A DNA stretch of 34,133 nt. It comes from JAVBLG01 sp031553655 (GTDB lineage: Bacteria > Desulfobacterota > Desulfovibrionia > Desulfovibrionales > Desulfovibrionaceae). The notes below the pieces were generated by a model. That model made no database searches and was not told the origin of the DNA. It saw only the letters and a program-made list of their open reading frames with translations. A program made the position numbers and the translations under genes. Below, piece by piece: positions 7,986 to 15,844 of the stretch. The stretch is from contig JAVBLG010000129.1 in NCBI GenBank assembly GCA_031553655.1, positions 1 through 34,133 on the forward strand, in the 5' to 3' direction. Within the stretch, counting starts at the first letter, position 1, and every line of letters starts with the position of its first letter.

Positions 7986-8904
7986 TTCCGGGCATCTCAA
8001 ATCCGATCTTATTCAAGCCCTCTTTCAATTCGGCTATTTTGCCCTCGGCAGCGTCCATCAACGGCGGGCGCACATGAACCCATTCGGGATCATTACGCTT
8101 CCAGGCCATAGCCGCTTTCATCGAGGAAATCATGGGCATAATTTCAAAAACCTTGCGGGTGGCGGTTATTTTGGCCTGGCGTTCGTCGGCGTCGGCAGCC
8201 TTCCAATTATTATACAAATCAACAATGGCCGCCGGGTTCACGTTGCCGGTGGCGGTTATGCAGCCCGCGCCGCCGCCGCGCATGTTTTGCAGTAAAAACA
8301 CCTCGCTGCCGCAAAATACGTCAAAGCTGTCGGACTGGAAATTCTTGAGCAGGGCGTCGGTATTGCTCCAGTCGCCCGAGCTGTCTTTTATTCCGGCTAT
8401 GGTGCCGGGGTAGGCCTTAATCAAACGCTCGATAAGGCCGAGGGACAGCGGAACCTGGGCCACCGGCGGAATATGGTAAAGATAGACGCGCAGGGAAGAG
8501 CTGCCCACGCGCTGCACCACTTCGGAGAAAGAGCGGAACAGACCGTCGTCGTTTACTCCGCCCTTGTAATAGAAGGGCGGCAGCATCAGCACCCCGGCGC
8601 ATCCGGCTTTCACGCAGGCCAAGGTTAACTCCACAGTATCGGGCAAAGCGCAGCAGCCGGTGCCGGGCATAAGTTTTTCCGGAGACACCCCGGCGGCCAG
8701 CAAAGTTTCGAGCAGCTTAAGGCGTTCGGGCACGGACAGGGAATTGGCTTCGGAATTGGTGCCGAAAATAGCCAGCCCCACGCCGCTGCTCACCAGCCAT
8801 TTGCAATGCTGTATGAAACGCTCCGGGGAAGGGGCGAGATTTTTGTCAAAGGGGGTAAGCACCGGCGAGAGCACGCCACGCAGTCTGGGAGTTTCCTTGC
8901 TCAT
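7981..8904 (-). CDS. DapA/NanA-superfamily lyase or aldolase, not true DapA
   Basis: The 307-residue class I (Schiff-base) TIM-barrel enzyme has the superfamily tyrosine Y143 in YLYHIPP and the Schiff-base lysine K173 in IAGIKDSSGDWSN. The carboxylate-binding GTTGE of dihydrodipicolinate synthase is replaced by GTNSEANS (48-55). The YNVPGRT loop that carries the DapA arginine is YHIPPVAQ. These changes argue against lysine biosynthesis. They suggest a related pyruvate aldolase, deaminase or 2-keto-3-deoxy acid lyase. The ATG at 8904 has GAGGA upstream. It lies 101 bases downstream of the IlvD/Edd-family gene on the same strand. That pair fits a dehydratase-then-aldolase route for a sugar acid or hydroxy acid, but the substrate is unknown. 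Confidence 0.85.
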   Translation of the reverse strand: MSKETPRLRGVLSPVLTPFDKNLAPSPERFIQHCKWLVSSGVGLAIFGTNSEANSLSVPERLKLLETLLAAGVSPEKLMPGTGCCALPDTVELTLACVKAGCAGVLMLPPFYYKGGVNDDGLFRSFSEVVQRVGSSSLRVYLYHIPPVAQVPLSLGLIERLIKAYPGTIAGIKDSSGDWSNTDALLKNFQSDSFDVFCGSEVFLLQNMRGGGAGCITATGNVNPAAIVDLYNNWKAADADERQAKITATRKVFEIMPMISSMKAAMAWKRNDPEWVHVRPPLMDAAEGKIAELKEGLNKIGFEMPGI

Positions 8905-8957
8905 GATTCAATCCTCACTTTTATTTTTTACCCGAGAATATGCCCTGCAACGGGTTT

Positions 8958-8979
8958 CCAAAGGGGCTTGCCCCTTTGG
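8958..8979. repeat. perfect 10-bp hairpin in the IlvD-like/DapA-like gap
   Basis: CCAAAGGGGC (8958-8967) and GCCCCTTTGG (8970-8979) are separated by only TT. The stem is strong, but neither side carries a T run, so it is not a classic terminator. It may modulate or stabilise the upstream dehydratase mRNA. Similar short G/C palindromes are, in my memory, common between genes of this bacterial group. Confidence 0.6.
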
Positions 8980-9005
8980 CCGCCAGAGGCTTTTCCTTAC
9001 AAAAT

Positions 9006-10661
9006 TTACTCTTTATAGAGCCACAAAGCACCTTGCTCCGCCCCGCCGACACCGGCGCGATAGGCTGCCAGCACGCCGCGCAAAGGCCGTTCGGGGTGCT
9101 TGAGATCATTGGCTCGTTTTGCCAGTTCGGCATCATCCACATGCAGGCTGATAATTTTCTTGTCCAGGTCAATTTCAATGGTATCGCCGTTTTTCACCAA
9201 GGCAATGGGGCCGCCATCCCAGGCTTCAGGGCTGATATGGCCCACGCACGGCCCCCGGCTGGCTCCGGAAAAGCGCCCGTCGGTAATCATGGCTACTGAA
9301 GTATGCAGGCCAAGGCCCACCAGCATGGCCGCCGGAATGGAAAGCTCGCGCATGCCCGGCCCGCCCTTGGGGCCTTCGTAGCGCACCACGAGAACACTGC
9401 CTTTTTCTATTTTGGCTTCCAGAAGATAGTCGCGCACTTCTTCTTCAGAGTCGAAAACAACGGCTGGTCCCACATGACGGAACATTGACGGCTCCACCCC
9501 GCTCTTTTTCACCACCGCGCCAAGAGGGGCCAGGTTGCCGTACAGAATGGAGAAGCAACCATTTTCATGCATGGGCTTGTCCAGCTCATGGATAATTTCG
9601 CGGTTTACCTTCACCGGATTGGCGTCAAGATATTCCCCGAGGGTGCCGCCCATGGCCAGCTCGGCTGAACAATCAAGATGCGGCCGCATGGTGGACAGCA
9701 CACCGGGCACCCCTCCGGCCTGGTGATAGGTATGAATGTTGGGTTGGGCCGAAGGCTTGAACTTGGCAATAACAGGCACCGAAGACTGGATGTTGTCAAA
9801 ATCGCGCAGATCCATTTTCACACTCATCACCTTAGCCAGTGCCATAAGGTGCATTACGGCATTAGTGGAACCGCCTGTGGCCGAAATATATTTTATGCCG
9901 TTACTCAGACTTCTTTCATTCAATATTTCCGAAACGCGGCGGCCTTCGCGGGTAAGGGCAACAATGCGCTCGCCAACGTCGCGGGCTTGCCTGGTTTTCG
10001 CCGCCGCCGCGAACAACATGGTGGCTGAGCCAAAGGGGGCCAGCCCCACAGCCTCGAGGAAGGTTCCCATGGTATTGGCCGTCCCGAACATGGAGCAGGT
10101 TCCGCCGGAGAAGCATATATTCTCGCGCCAGCGGTCAAAGGTACGTTCGTCAATGTGCCCCCCGGCGCGCTGGCCTATGGCCTCCTTGAGGTCGGGGGTT
10201 ACAAATTCGCGTCCGTCTTCGCAATAGGGAATCATGGTTCCGGCGCTGATAAAAATGGAAGGCAGATCCAGAGCGGCGGCGGCCATGAGCATGCCCGGCA
10301 CTATCTTGTCGCAGGAGCAGAAAAACACCAGCCCGCTGAATTTGTGGGCGCGCACCATGGCCTCAATGGACCCGGCAATAAGATCGCGCTGGGGCAGGAT
10401 GCTGTGCATACCGTCGCCCTGGGCTATCCCGTCGCAGGGCGCGGGCACATTGAATTCCGCTGGAGTTCCCCCGGCGGCCCAAACTCCCTCGCGTACAAAC
10501 TGAACCAGCTCTTTGAAAGGCTTGTGCCCGGGGTTCACATCATTCCAGGAATTGACCAGGCCGATAACAGGTTTGGCAAGATCGCCCTTGCGATAGCCCA
10601 CGGAATTCATCAAGCCCACATAGTAGGCTTTGGTTTTCTCTTCAATGCTTGTCTTGGACAT
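9006..10661 (-). CDS. IlvD/Edd-family dehydratase (dihydroxy-acid dehydratase-like)
   Basis: The 551-residue iron-sulfur dehydratase resembles the archaeal/clostridial IlvD type: NSWNDVNPGHKPF (37-49), PAPCDGIAQGD, SCDKIVPGML, and the C-terminal TDGRFSGASRGPCVGHISPEA. Three family cysteines suited to binding the Fe-S cluster are C76, C117 and C189 (GGTCSMFGTANTMG). It could be biosynthetic IlvD, making 2-keto acids for valine, isoleucine and leucine. Its partner downstream is a DapA-superfamily lyase and no other ilv gene is nearby, so a sugar-acid or hydroxy-acid dehydratase is a real alternative. ATG with GGAG upstream. A hairpin repeat lies 53-106 bases upstream, possibly in its leader. 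Confidence 0.85.
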   Translation of the reverse strand: MSKTSIEEKTKAYYVGLMNSVGYRKGDLAKPVIGLVNSWNDVNPGHKPFKELVQFVREGVWAAGGTPAEFNVPAPCDGIAQGDGMHSILPQRDLIAGSIEAMVRAHKFSGLVFFCSCDKIVPGMLMAAAALDLPSIFISAGTMIPYCEDGREFVTPDLKEAIGQRAGGHIDERTFDRWRENICFSGGTCSMFGTANTMGTFLEAVGLAPFGSATMLFAAAAKTRQARDVGERIVALTREGRRVSEILNERSLSNGIKYISATGGSTNAVMHLMALAKVMSVKMDLRDFDNIQSSVPVIAKFKPSAQPNIHTYHQAGGVPGVLSTMRPHLDCSAELAMGGTLGEYLDANPVKVNREIIHELDKPMHENGCFSILYGNLAPLGAVVKKSGVEPSMFRHVGPAVVFDSEEEVRDYLLEAKIEKGSVLVVRYEGPKGGPGMRELSIPAAMLVGLGLHTSVAMITDGRFSGASRGPCVGHISPEAWDGGPIALVKNGDTIEIDLDKKIISLHVDDAELAKRANDLKHPERPLRGVLAAYRAGVGGAEQGALWLYKE

Positions 10662-10713
10662 TTTTTAAACTCCGGTATCGGGTTGCTTGAGCCGATTAAT
10701 ATGTTTCAATCCC

Positions 10714-10767
10714 CAGTCGGCCCATCCACCGACTGACTCTGTCCGCGGTGGATGGGAACCGTAAGTA
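10714..10767. repeat. interspersed hairpin element, copy 2
   Basis: CCCATCCACCG (10721-10731) pairs perfectly with CGGTGGATGGG (10746-10756) around the 14-nt loop ACTGACTCTGTCCG. The loop and flanks (CAGTCGG before, ACCGTA after) match copy 1 at 2530-2580. The stem differs at one pair, G:C in copy 1 and A:T in copy 2, keeping complementarity. CAGTCGG can also pair with CCGACTG, giving an alternative fold. Confidence 0.75.
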
Positions 10768-10854
10768 AATTTTGATGAGCAATGACTATGCCACAATCTA
10801 TTACATTGAAAAAATGGATTAATATTTTAAATAAAAAAATGAAAAGGGCCGAAT

Positions 10855-10895
10855 TGCCGCACTAAATGTTGCATTATGCAATGTTTAGTGCGGCA
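10855..10895 (-). terminator. intrinsic terminator of argJ
   Basis: TGCCGCACTAAA (10855-10866) and TTTAGTGCGGCA (10884-10895) form a 12-bp stem. An inner TTGCAT-T-ATGCAA extends it after a mismatch. On the minus strand it is followed by CCCTTTTCATTTTTTT. It lies about 90 bases after the argJ stop. Confidence 0.8.
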
Positions 10896-10982
10896 TGATA
10901 TTTTAAATCTGAATAATTTTTTGGCGCAGCCGGGGACAAAAAAAGCTCGTGGCGTGACTGTCCAGCAATTGTTTCTATGGAA

Positions 10983-12170
10983 TCAAGATCTGTAAGCCGC
11001 GTTACAAGTGACATAGTCGTGAGTCAAATCCGAGGCCAGCAGTATATATTGGCCCGGCCCCTCCCCTATAACCACCTCCACATGCAGATCCCTTTCCTTG
11101 AGCGGCCCTTCCAGAACTTTGTCGGCATCATTGCCCACGGGCTGCTCATTGCGGAACAGTTCCACCCCACACAAGGAAACGCGCACATCGCCGGGGGCAA
11201 AATGCGCCCCACTGCGGCCCAGCGCCGCAACGATGCGGCCCCAGTTGGCGTCGCGCCCGTACATGGCTGTTTTCACCAGCTGGGAATGTCCCATGGTGCG
11301 AGCCGCCAGTTCGGCGTCGGCATCGGAATGCGCGCCGCGCACTTCAATTTTGATTACCTTGCTCGCGCCCTCGCCATCTTGCACCAGCATATAGGCCAGC
11401 TTGCCCAAAATATCTTCCAGGGCTTCATAAAGAGCCTGCTTGTCTTCCTCATCGGCAACCTTCACCCCTGAAGCGCCGTTGGCCAAGCCCAGAAGGGTGT
11501 CGTTGGTGGAAGTGTCTCCGTCAACACTAACGCGGTTGAAAGTGTTTTGCACGGCCCGACGGAACATTTCGGTCCATTCTTCCTTGGCGACTTCCGCATC
11601 GCACAGCACTACAGAAAGCATGGTGGCCATATTAGGGCAAATCATGCCCGCGCCCTTGGCCATGCCGCAAATTCTGGCCATGCCGCCGGAAAGGCGTATT
11701 TCTCGCGCTCCGAACTTGGGGAAGGCGTCGGTGGTCATCATGGCTCTGGTGAAATCCTCAATATTCTTGCGCCCCAGGTTGGCGGCAAGTTCCGGCAAAG
11801 CTTTTTCCCACAAATCCAGAGGAATCTGATCGCCGATTACCCCGGTGGACATAGGTAGAATATCTGTTTCGTCAACGCCCAAGGCCTGCCCGGTCTTGCG
11901 CAGGGTCTCCATACATATTTCACGGCCCTTGTCTCCGGTGCAGGCATTGGCTTGACCGGCGTTGACCACCACGCCTCGGGCGGCAATGCCCTGCTCCAGC
12001 CTTTCCATGCACACGCGCACCGGCGCGGCTTTGAAGGCATTGGTGGTGAACACCCCGGCCGTCACAGCCGGAACCTCGGAAAGCACAAAGCCTAGGTCAT
12101 CGCGCCCGGCCTTGCGAAAACCCGCGCCGGCGGCGGAAAGCCTGAACCCCTTGGGCAGATTGTCGTTCAT
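10983..12170 (-). CDS. argJ: bifunctional ornithine acetyltransferase/N-acetylglutamate synthase
   Basis: ArgJ recycles the acetyl group between N-acetylornithine and glutamate in arginine biosynthesis; bifunctional forms also use acetyl-CoA. The 395-residue proprotein has the self-cleavage motif KGAGMICPNMATML. The family cuts before the threonine, here T183, giving alpha and beta chains. Other family blocks are VVNAGQANACTG, MSTGVIG, SVDGDTSTNDT and the C-terminal DLTHDYVTCNA. ATG with AAGGA upstream. It is a single gene with its own terminator, divergent from the AhpD-like gene across a 134-bp gap. Bifunctional versus monofunctional activity cannot be told from the sequence alone. Confidence 0.96.
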   Translation of the reverse strand: MNDNLPKGFRLSAAGAGFRKAGRDDLGFVLSEVPAVTAGVFTTNAFKAAPVRVCMERLEQGIAARGVVVNAGQANACTGDKGREICMETLRKTGQALGVDETDILPMSTGVIGDQIPLDLWEKALPELAANLGRKNIEDFTRAMMTTDAFPKFGAREIRLSGGMARICGMAKGAGMICPNMATMLSVVLCDAEVAKEEWTEMFRRAVQNTFNRVSVDGDTSTNDTLLGLANGASGVKVADEEDKQALYEALEDILGKLAYMLVQDGEGASKVIKIEVRGAHSDADAELAARTMGHSQLVKTAMYGRDANWGRIVAALGRSGAHFAPGDVRVSLCGVELFRNEQPVGNDADKVLEGPLKERDLHVEVVIGEGPGQYILLASDLTHDYVTCNAAYRS

Positions 12171-12304
12171 CGTTGTTATAATCCTTGATTTTTATTTTTA
12201 GAAACAAATATGCTCATACATATGCCCGCGCTCCCTCGGCCGCAAGGCGGGAAAACGGAGGACAACCCTTTACGGCCTCACGGCCCGGAAAAAGGAACCA
12301 AACC

Positions 12305-12667
12305 ATGAGTGACAGATGGGAAAAAACTCTCGACAGATCCAAAGACAACTATGTAAAGCTTATACGATTGAGCCCCGGACTATCTCTGGCCAATCAGCCT
12401 CTAACAAAAATAGAAACAAATGCCCTTGATCTGAAAACTCGCGAACTTATCGCTCTGGCGGTAGCGGTAACCACAGGCTGCAAGGAGTGCATCGCCGTGC
12501 ATGCGCGCAAAGCGGCCAGCGCCGGGGTTACTACCCAGGAATTGGGTGAAGCCCTGCAGGTGGCGGTAAGCGTCAATGCCGGAACAGTGCTGAGCCATGC
12601 GGGCAAAATTGTCGACGCTTATGAAAGTATGACTGAAGATCGCGAAAAAAAATTAAAAAAAAATTAA
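12305..12667 (+). CDS. AhpD-like/carboxymuconolactone decarboxylase-family protein
   Basis: The 120-residue all-helical protein has the AhpD core motif C59-K-E-C62 followed by H66 (GCKECIAVHARKA). This is the redox-active CxxCxxxH pattern of alkylhydroperoxidase-like proteins. The start at ATG 12305 is chosen because AAGGAA lies at 12292-12297. The longer frame from 12185 would translate the divergent promoter region. The C-terminus is lysine-rich. It could reduce peroxides or act as a thiol-disulfide protein in this anaerobe-like background; partner and substrate are unknown. It is divergent from argJ and convergent with fusA. Confidence 0.88.
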   Translation: MSDRWEKTLDRSKDNYVKLIRLSPGLSLANQPLTKIETNALDLKTRELIALAVAVTTGCKECIAVHARKAASAGVTTQELGEALQVAVSVNAGTVLSHAGKIVDAYESMTEDREKKLKKN

Positions 12668-12675
12668 ATTGAAAA

Positions 12676-12702
12676 CCGGGGGGAAGAGCCTCTTCCCCCC
12701 GG
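12676..12702. terminator. hairpin between the AhpD-like gene and fusA
   Basis: CCGGGGGGAAGA (12676-12687) and TCTTCCCCCCGG (12691-12702) form a 12-bp stem with a 3-nt loop. In the minus direction it is followed by TTTTCAATTTAATTTTTTTT. In the plus direction a TTTTT lies 15 bases on. It is probably a bidirectional terminator for two convergent units, and the better tail is on the fusA side. Confidence 0.65.
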
Positions 12703-12768
12703 CTCGCGGGTTGATACTTTTTAGTCAAGAGCCTTTGGCTAAATTACCTGGCTGCCTTGAGTTTTCCG

Positions 12769-12795
12769 GGCTGCCCTGTCAAAGCACGGGCAGCC
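12769..12795. repeat. small hairpin downstream of fusA
   Basis: GGCTGCCC (12769-12776) pairs with GGGCAGCC (12788-12795) around an 11-nt loop. It abuts the longer inverted repeat over the fusA stop codon. No T run follows. Two stacked stems here may protect or end the str mRNA. Confidence 0.5.
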
Positions 12796-12851
12796 AAATC
12801 GTTAAAAAGAAGTAATTCGACGAAGTCGATATTACTTCTTTTTAACGATTT
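12796..12851. repeat. 21-bp inverted repeat spanning the fusA stop codon
   Basis: Arms 12796-12816 and 12831-12851 are perfectly complementary over 21 bp. The interior TCGAC-GAA-GTCGA adds five more pairs with one bulged T. The right arm contains the fusA stop codon and its last codons (Val-Lys-Lys-Lys), so the left arm is an inverted copy of the end of the gene. No long T tail follows on the minus strand, so it is not a standard terminator. Confidence 0.85.
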
Positions 12852-14907
12852 CCTCCGCCAAAGCGGCCGGAACTCTTTCATAATGATGGAACTGCATGCT
12901 GAAAGTAGCGCGGCCCTGAGTGCGCGAACGCAGGTCGGTGGCATAGCCGAACATGGAAGAGAGCGGCACATGCACGCGCACGCTCTGCACACCACCAGCC
13001 CTGGCTTCCATGCTCTGGATGCGCCCGCGCCTGCCGTTGATGTCGCCCATGACGTCGCCGATATATTCTTCGGGGCTGACCACTTCCACGTCCATAATCG
13101 GCTCAAGCAGCACCGGGCCAGCCTTGGACACGGCGTCCTTAATAGCCATGGAGCCGGCCACATAGAAAGCCTGTTCCGAAGAGTCAACGTCGTGGTAAGA
13201 GCCGAACACCAGGTTCACTTTCACGTCCACAACGGGGAAGCCTGCCAGCACACCGGACTTCAGGGCGTCTTTTATGCCCTTGTCAATGGCCGGGATGTAT
13301 TCTTTGGGAATCACGCCGCCGCTGATGGAGTTAACAAACTCATAGCCCTTTTCCGCATTGGGTTCGATTTCGATTACGCAGTGACCGTACTGGCCGCGCC
13401 CGCCGCTCTGCTTCACATGCTTCATGTCCGACTTGGAGGGCTTGCTGATGGTTTCACGGTAGGCCACCTGCGGCTTGCCCACGTTGGCATTCACGCCGAA
13501 TTCACGGGTAAGGCGGTCAACAATAATTTCCAGATGCAGTTCGCCCATGCCGGCAATAAGGGTTTGCCCGCTTTCTTCGTCGCCTTTTACGCGGAATGAG
13601 GGGTCTTCCTTGGCCAGCTTGCCGAGGGCCACGGACAGAGCGTCACGGTCGGTCTTGGTTTTGGGCTCAATGGCCACTTCAATGACCGGCTCGGGAATAT
13701 TTAGTGACTCAAGCACAACCGGGCGCTTTTCGTCACAGAGGGTATCGCCGGTGGAGGCCTGTTTCAGGCCCACCAGAGCCACGATGTCGCCCGCTCCGGC
13801 CCACTTCACGTCTTCACGCTTGTTGGCGTGCATTTTAAGGATGCGCCCGATGCGTTCTTTTTTGCCGGTATTGGCATTCAGGACGCTGGTGCCCGATTCA
13901 AGCACCCCGGAATAAATGCGGAAGAAGGAAAGATGGCCGATGAACGGGTCGGAAAAGAGCTTGAACACCAGCCCGGCCAAGGGCTGCTTGTCGTCGCAGG
14001 GGCAGGAGATTTCCTTGGTTTCGTCCTCGGGGTTGTGACCCTTCATGGCGTCAATGTCCAGAGGCGAAGGCAGGTAATCAACAATGCCGTCCAGCAGAGG
14101 CTGCACACCCATATTGCGGAAGGCCGAGCCGCAGAAAACCGGCACTATGGCCTGGGCAATGGTAGCCTTGCGCAGCCCGGCGATGATTTCGTCAGGAGTG
14201 ATTTCATCACCGGCCAGATATTTTTCCAGCAGGGTTTCATCCTGTTCGGCCACGGCTTCAAGCATGGCCAGGCGGCGCTCATCAAAAGCATCCATCAGTT
14301 CGGGCGAAATATCTTCGGAGGTGAATTCCACGCCCTTGGTGGCCTTATTGAAACGGATCATGCGGCTGTGCACCAGGTCAACCACGCCTTCAAACTTGTC
14401 TTCCTGGCCAACGGGAATCTGCACGGGAACGGGGGTAGCGCCCAGGCGATCTTTGATCATGTCCACGCAGCGGAAGAAATTGGCTCCGATACGGTCCATT
14501 TTATTAACAAAGCATATTCTGGGCACACCATAGTTGTTGGCTTGCCTCCACACGGTTTCAGACTGGGGCTCAACACCGGCCACGGCGTCAAAAACAGCCA
14601 CGGCCCCGTCAAGCACGCGCAGGGAACGTTCCACTTCAATGGTAAAGTCCACGTGGCCGGGGGTGTCGATGATATTGACGCGGCAGTCTTTCCAGAAGCA
14701 GGTGGTGGCGGCTGAAGTGATAGTAATGCCGCGCTCCTGTTCCTGCTCCATCCAGTCCATGGTGGCGCCGCCGTCGTGGGTTTCGCCAAGCTTGTGGGTA
14801 ACGCCGGTATAGAAAAGAATGCGTTCGGTGGTGGTGGTTTTGCCCGCGTCAATGTGGGCCATAATGCCTATATTGCGCTGTTTGTCAAAAGCGATTGTAC
14901 GTGACAC
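12832..14907 (-). CDS. fusA: translation elongation factor G
   Basis: EF-G is the GTPase that drives ribosomal translocation and recycling. All G motifs are present: AHIDAGKTT (about 17-25), RGITITSAA, DTPGH (81-85), NKMD (135-138) and a GSA box near 255. The domain IV-V region ends with the usual SSMFGYATDLRSRTQGRA and EIVKKK. I start it at GTG 14907 (691 residues, VSRTIAFDKQRN) because CAGGAG lies at 14915-14920. The upstream in-frame ATG adds nine residues and has no ribosome site. It is the last gene of rpsL-rpsG-fusA. The usual next gene, tuf, is absent, and the transcript meets the convergent AhpD-like gene. Confidence 0.97.
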   Translation of the reverse strand: MSRTIAFDKQRNIGIMAHIDAGKTTTTERILFYTGVTHKLGETHDGGATMDWMEQEQERGITITSAATTCFWKDCRVNIIDTPGHVDFTIEVERSLRVLDGAVAVFDAVAGVEPQSETVWRQANNYGVPRICFVNKMDRIGANFFRCVDMIKDRLGATPVPVQIPVGQEDKFEGVVDLVHSRMIRFNKATKGVEFTSEDISPELMDAFDERRLAMLEAVAEQDETLLEKYLAGDEITPDEIIAGLRKATIAQAIVPVFCGSAFRNMGVQPLLDGIVDYLPSPLDIDAMKGHNPEDETKEISCPCDDKQPLAGLVFKLFSDPFIGHLSFFRIYSGVLESGTSVLNANTGKKERIGRILKMHANKREDVKWAGAGDIVALVGLKQASTGDTLCDEKRPVVLESLNIPEPVIEVAIEPKTKTDRDALSVALGKLAKEDPSFRVKGDEESGQTLIAGMGELHLEIIVDRLTREFGVNANVGKPQVAYRETISKPSKSDMKHVKQSGGRGQYGHCVIEIEPNAEKGYEFVNSISGGVIPKEYIPAIDKGIKDALKSGVLAGFPVVDVKVNLVFGSYHDVDSSEQAFYVAGSMAIKDAVSKAGPVLLEPIMDVEVVSPEEYIGDVMGDINGRRGRIQSMEARAGGVQSVRVHVPLSSMFGYATDLRSRTQGRATFSMQFHHYERVPAALAEEIVKKK

Positions 14908-15078
14908 AATTTTACTCCTGAGAAATATCGACAAAGCGCAGGCGATAATCGCATGCGCTTTGAAATTTACCCGGTTTTTTCAGGGTATAATCCGAAAATT
15001 CCGGAAAACAAGTTCACTTTCATCCAAAAAGGCGATCGCTTCCCGCAGGAAAGCAACCACGGAGAAATTCTGCTCGCC

Positions 15079-15175
15079 TTTACACTCCGGCAAGGCAAAA
15101 AGGTTTTTTGCGAAAGGAGTATCTTATAAGACTCTACTTGAGCAAAAAACCTTTTTAACGCTGCCAGAGTGTAAA
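15079..15175. repeat. long palindromic element A (rpsG-fusA gap)
   Basis: Outer arms TTTACACTC (15079-15087) and GAGTGTAAA (15167-15175) pair, then GGCA with TGCC. Inner arms AAAAAGGTTTTTTGC (15097-15111) and GCAAAAAACCTTTTT (15142-15156) pair perfectly. The centre reads GAAAGGAGTATCTTATAAG, followed by ACTCTACTTGA. The inner part matches, in places base for base, elements at 19951-20064 and 21184-21328 read on the opposite strand. It sits 14 bases after rpsG inside the operon, where it could tune fusA expression. Confidence 0.8.
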
Positions 15176-15188
15176 AACGCACCGAATT

Positions 15189-15659
15189 TTACCAGCGGTA
15201 GTGGGCAAAAGCCTTATTTGCCTCAGCCATGCGGTGGGTATCTTCACGCTTTTTCACAGCGCCGCCGCGACTGTTGTAAGCATCCAGAAATTCGGCTGAA
15301 AGCTTGGCGATCATGCCTTTTTCACCGCGCGAGCGGGAATAGTTGATCAGCCAGCGGATGGAAAGAGAAACCTGACGATCCGGGCGCACTTCCATAGGCA
15401 CCTGATAGGTGGCGCCGCCCACGCGGCGGGCCTTTACTTCAAGATGCGGCTTGACATTATCAAGAGCCTTTTCAAAGGCGCGAATCGGTTCTTCGTTGGT
15501 TTTTTCACCAAGGATGTCGAGCGCGCTGTAAAAAATCTTTTCCGCTGCGCCCTTCTTGCCGCTGTACATGAGGCGATTAACAAACTTGGTCACCAGACGG
15601 CTCGAGTAAATCGGGTCAGGCAAAATTTCTCTTCTTGGAATAGGACCTTTACGGGGCAT
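15189..15659 (-). CDS. rpsG: 30S ribosomal protein S7
   Basis: S7 is a primary 16S rRNA binding protein of the small-subunit head. The 156-residue sequence has the standard length and blocks: MPRKGPIPRREILPDPIYSS, KFVNRLMYSGKKG, VGGATYQVPMEVRP and REDTHRMAEANKAFAHYRW at the C-terminus. ATG 15659 follows AAGGAG at 7 bases. It lies between rpsL and fusA in the str operon. In E. coli, S7 represses translation of its own operon; whether the palindrome after this gene takes part is unknown. Confidence 0.98.
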   Translation of the reverse strand: MPRKGPIPRREILPDPIYSSRLVTKFVNRLMYSGKKGAAEKIFYSALDILGEKTNEEPIRAFEKALDNVKPHLEVKARRVGGATYQVPMEVRPDRQVSLSIRWLINYSRSRGEKGMIAKLSAEFLDAYNSRGGAVKKREDTHRMAEANKAFAHYRW

Positions 15660-15814
15660 GGATAACTCCTTAAAAATTCAATTAAAAAAAAGCACGGCAC
15701 ACCGGTCCTGCGCCGCTTTTCAAAAAAAGCCGGGCGCATGGCAATGCCGTTTCACCCTGAAAAAAATCGTTCAAGCCGCCTTTACAGCGACCGGCGGCCC
15801 TTTCGGGCGGCCGC

Positions 15815-15844
15815 AAAGCCCCTCAATCGAATTGAGGAGGCTTT
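15815..15844. repeat. hairpin at the rpsL stop codon
   Basis: AAAGCC-CCTCAAT (15815-15827), loop CGA, then ATTGAGG-A-GGCTTT (15831-15844) form a 13-bp stem with one bulge. The right arm reaches into the rpsL stop codon (15843-15845). On the minus strand it ends in GGCTTTGCGG, a very short U stretch, so partial termination or 3'-end protection inside the operon is possible. Confidence 0.6.

Larger units (their letters stand above)
10662..10982. other. 321-bp gap between the IlvD-like gene and argJ
   Basis: This gap holds the argJ terminator (10855-10895), the second copy of the interspersed hairpin (10714-10767), and an AT-rich stretch between them (about 10770-10850) that presumably contains the promoter of the dehydratase gene. 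No open frame or RNA gene was recognised. Confidence 0.5.
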
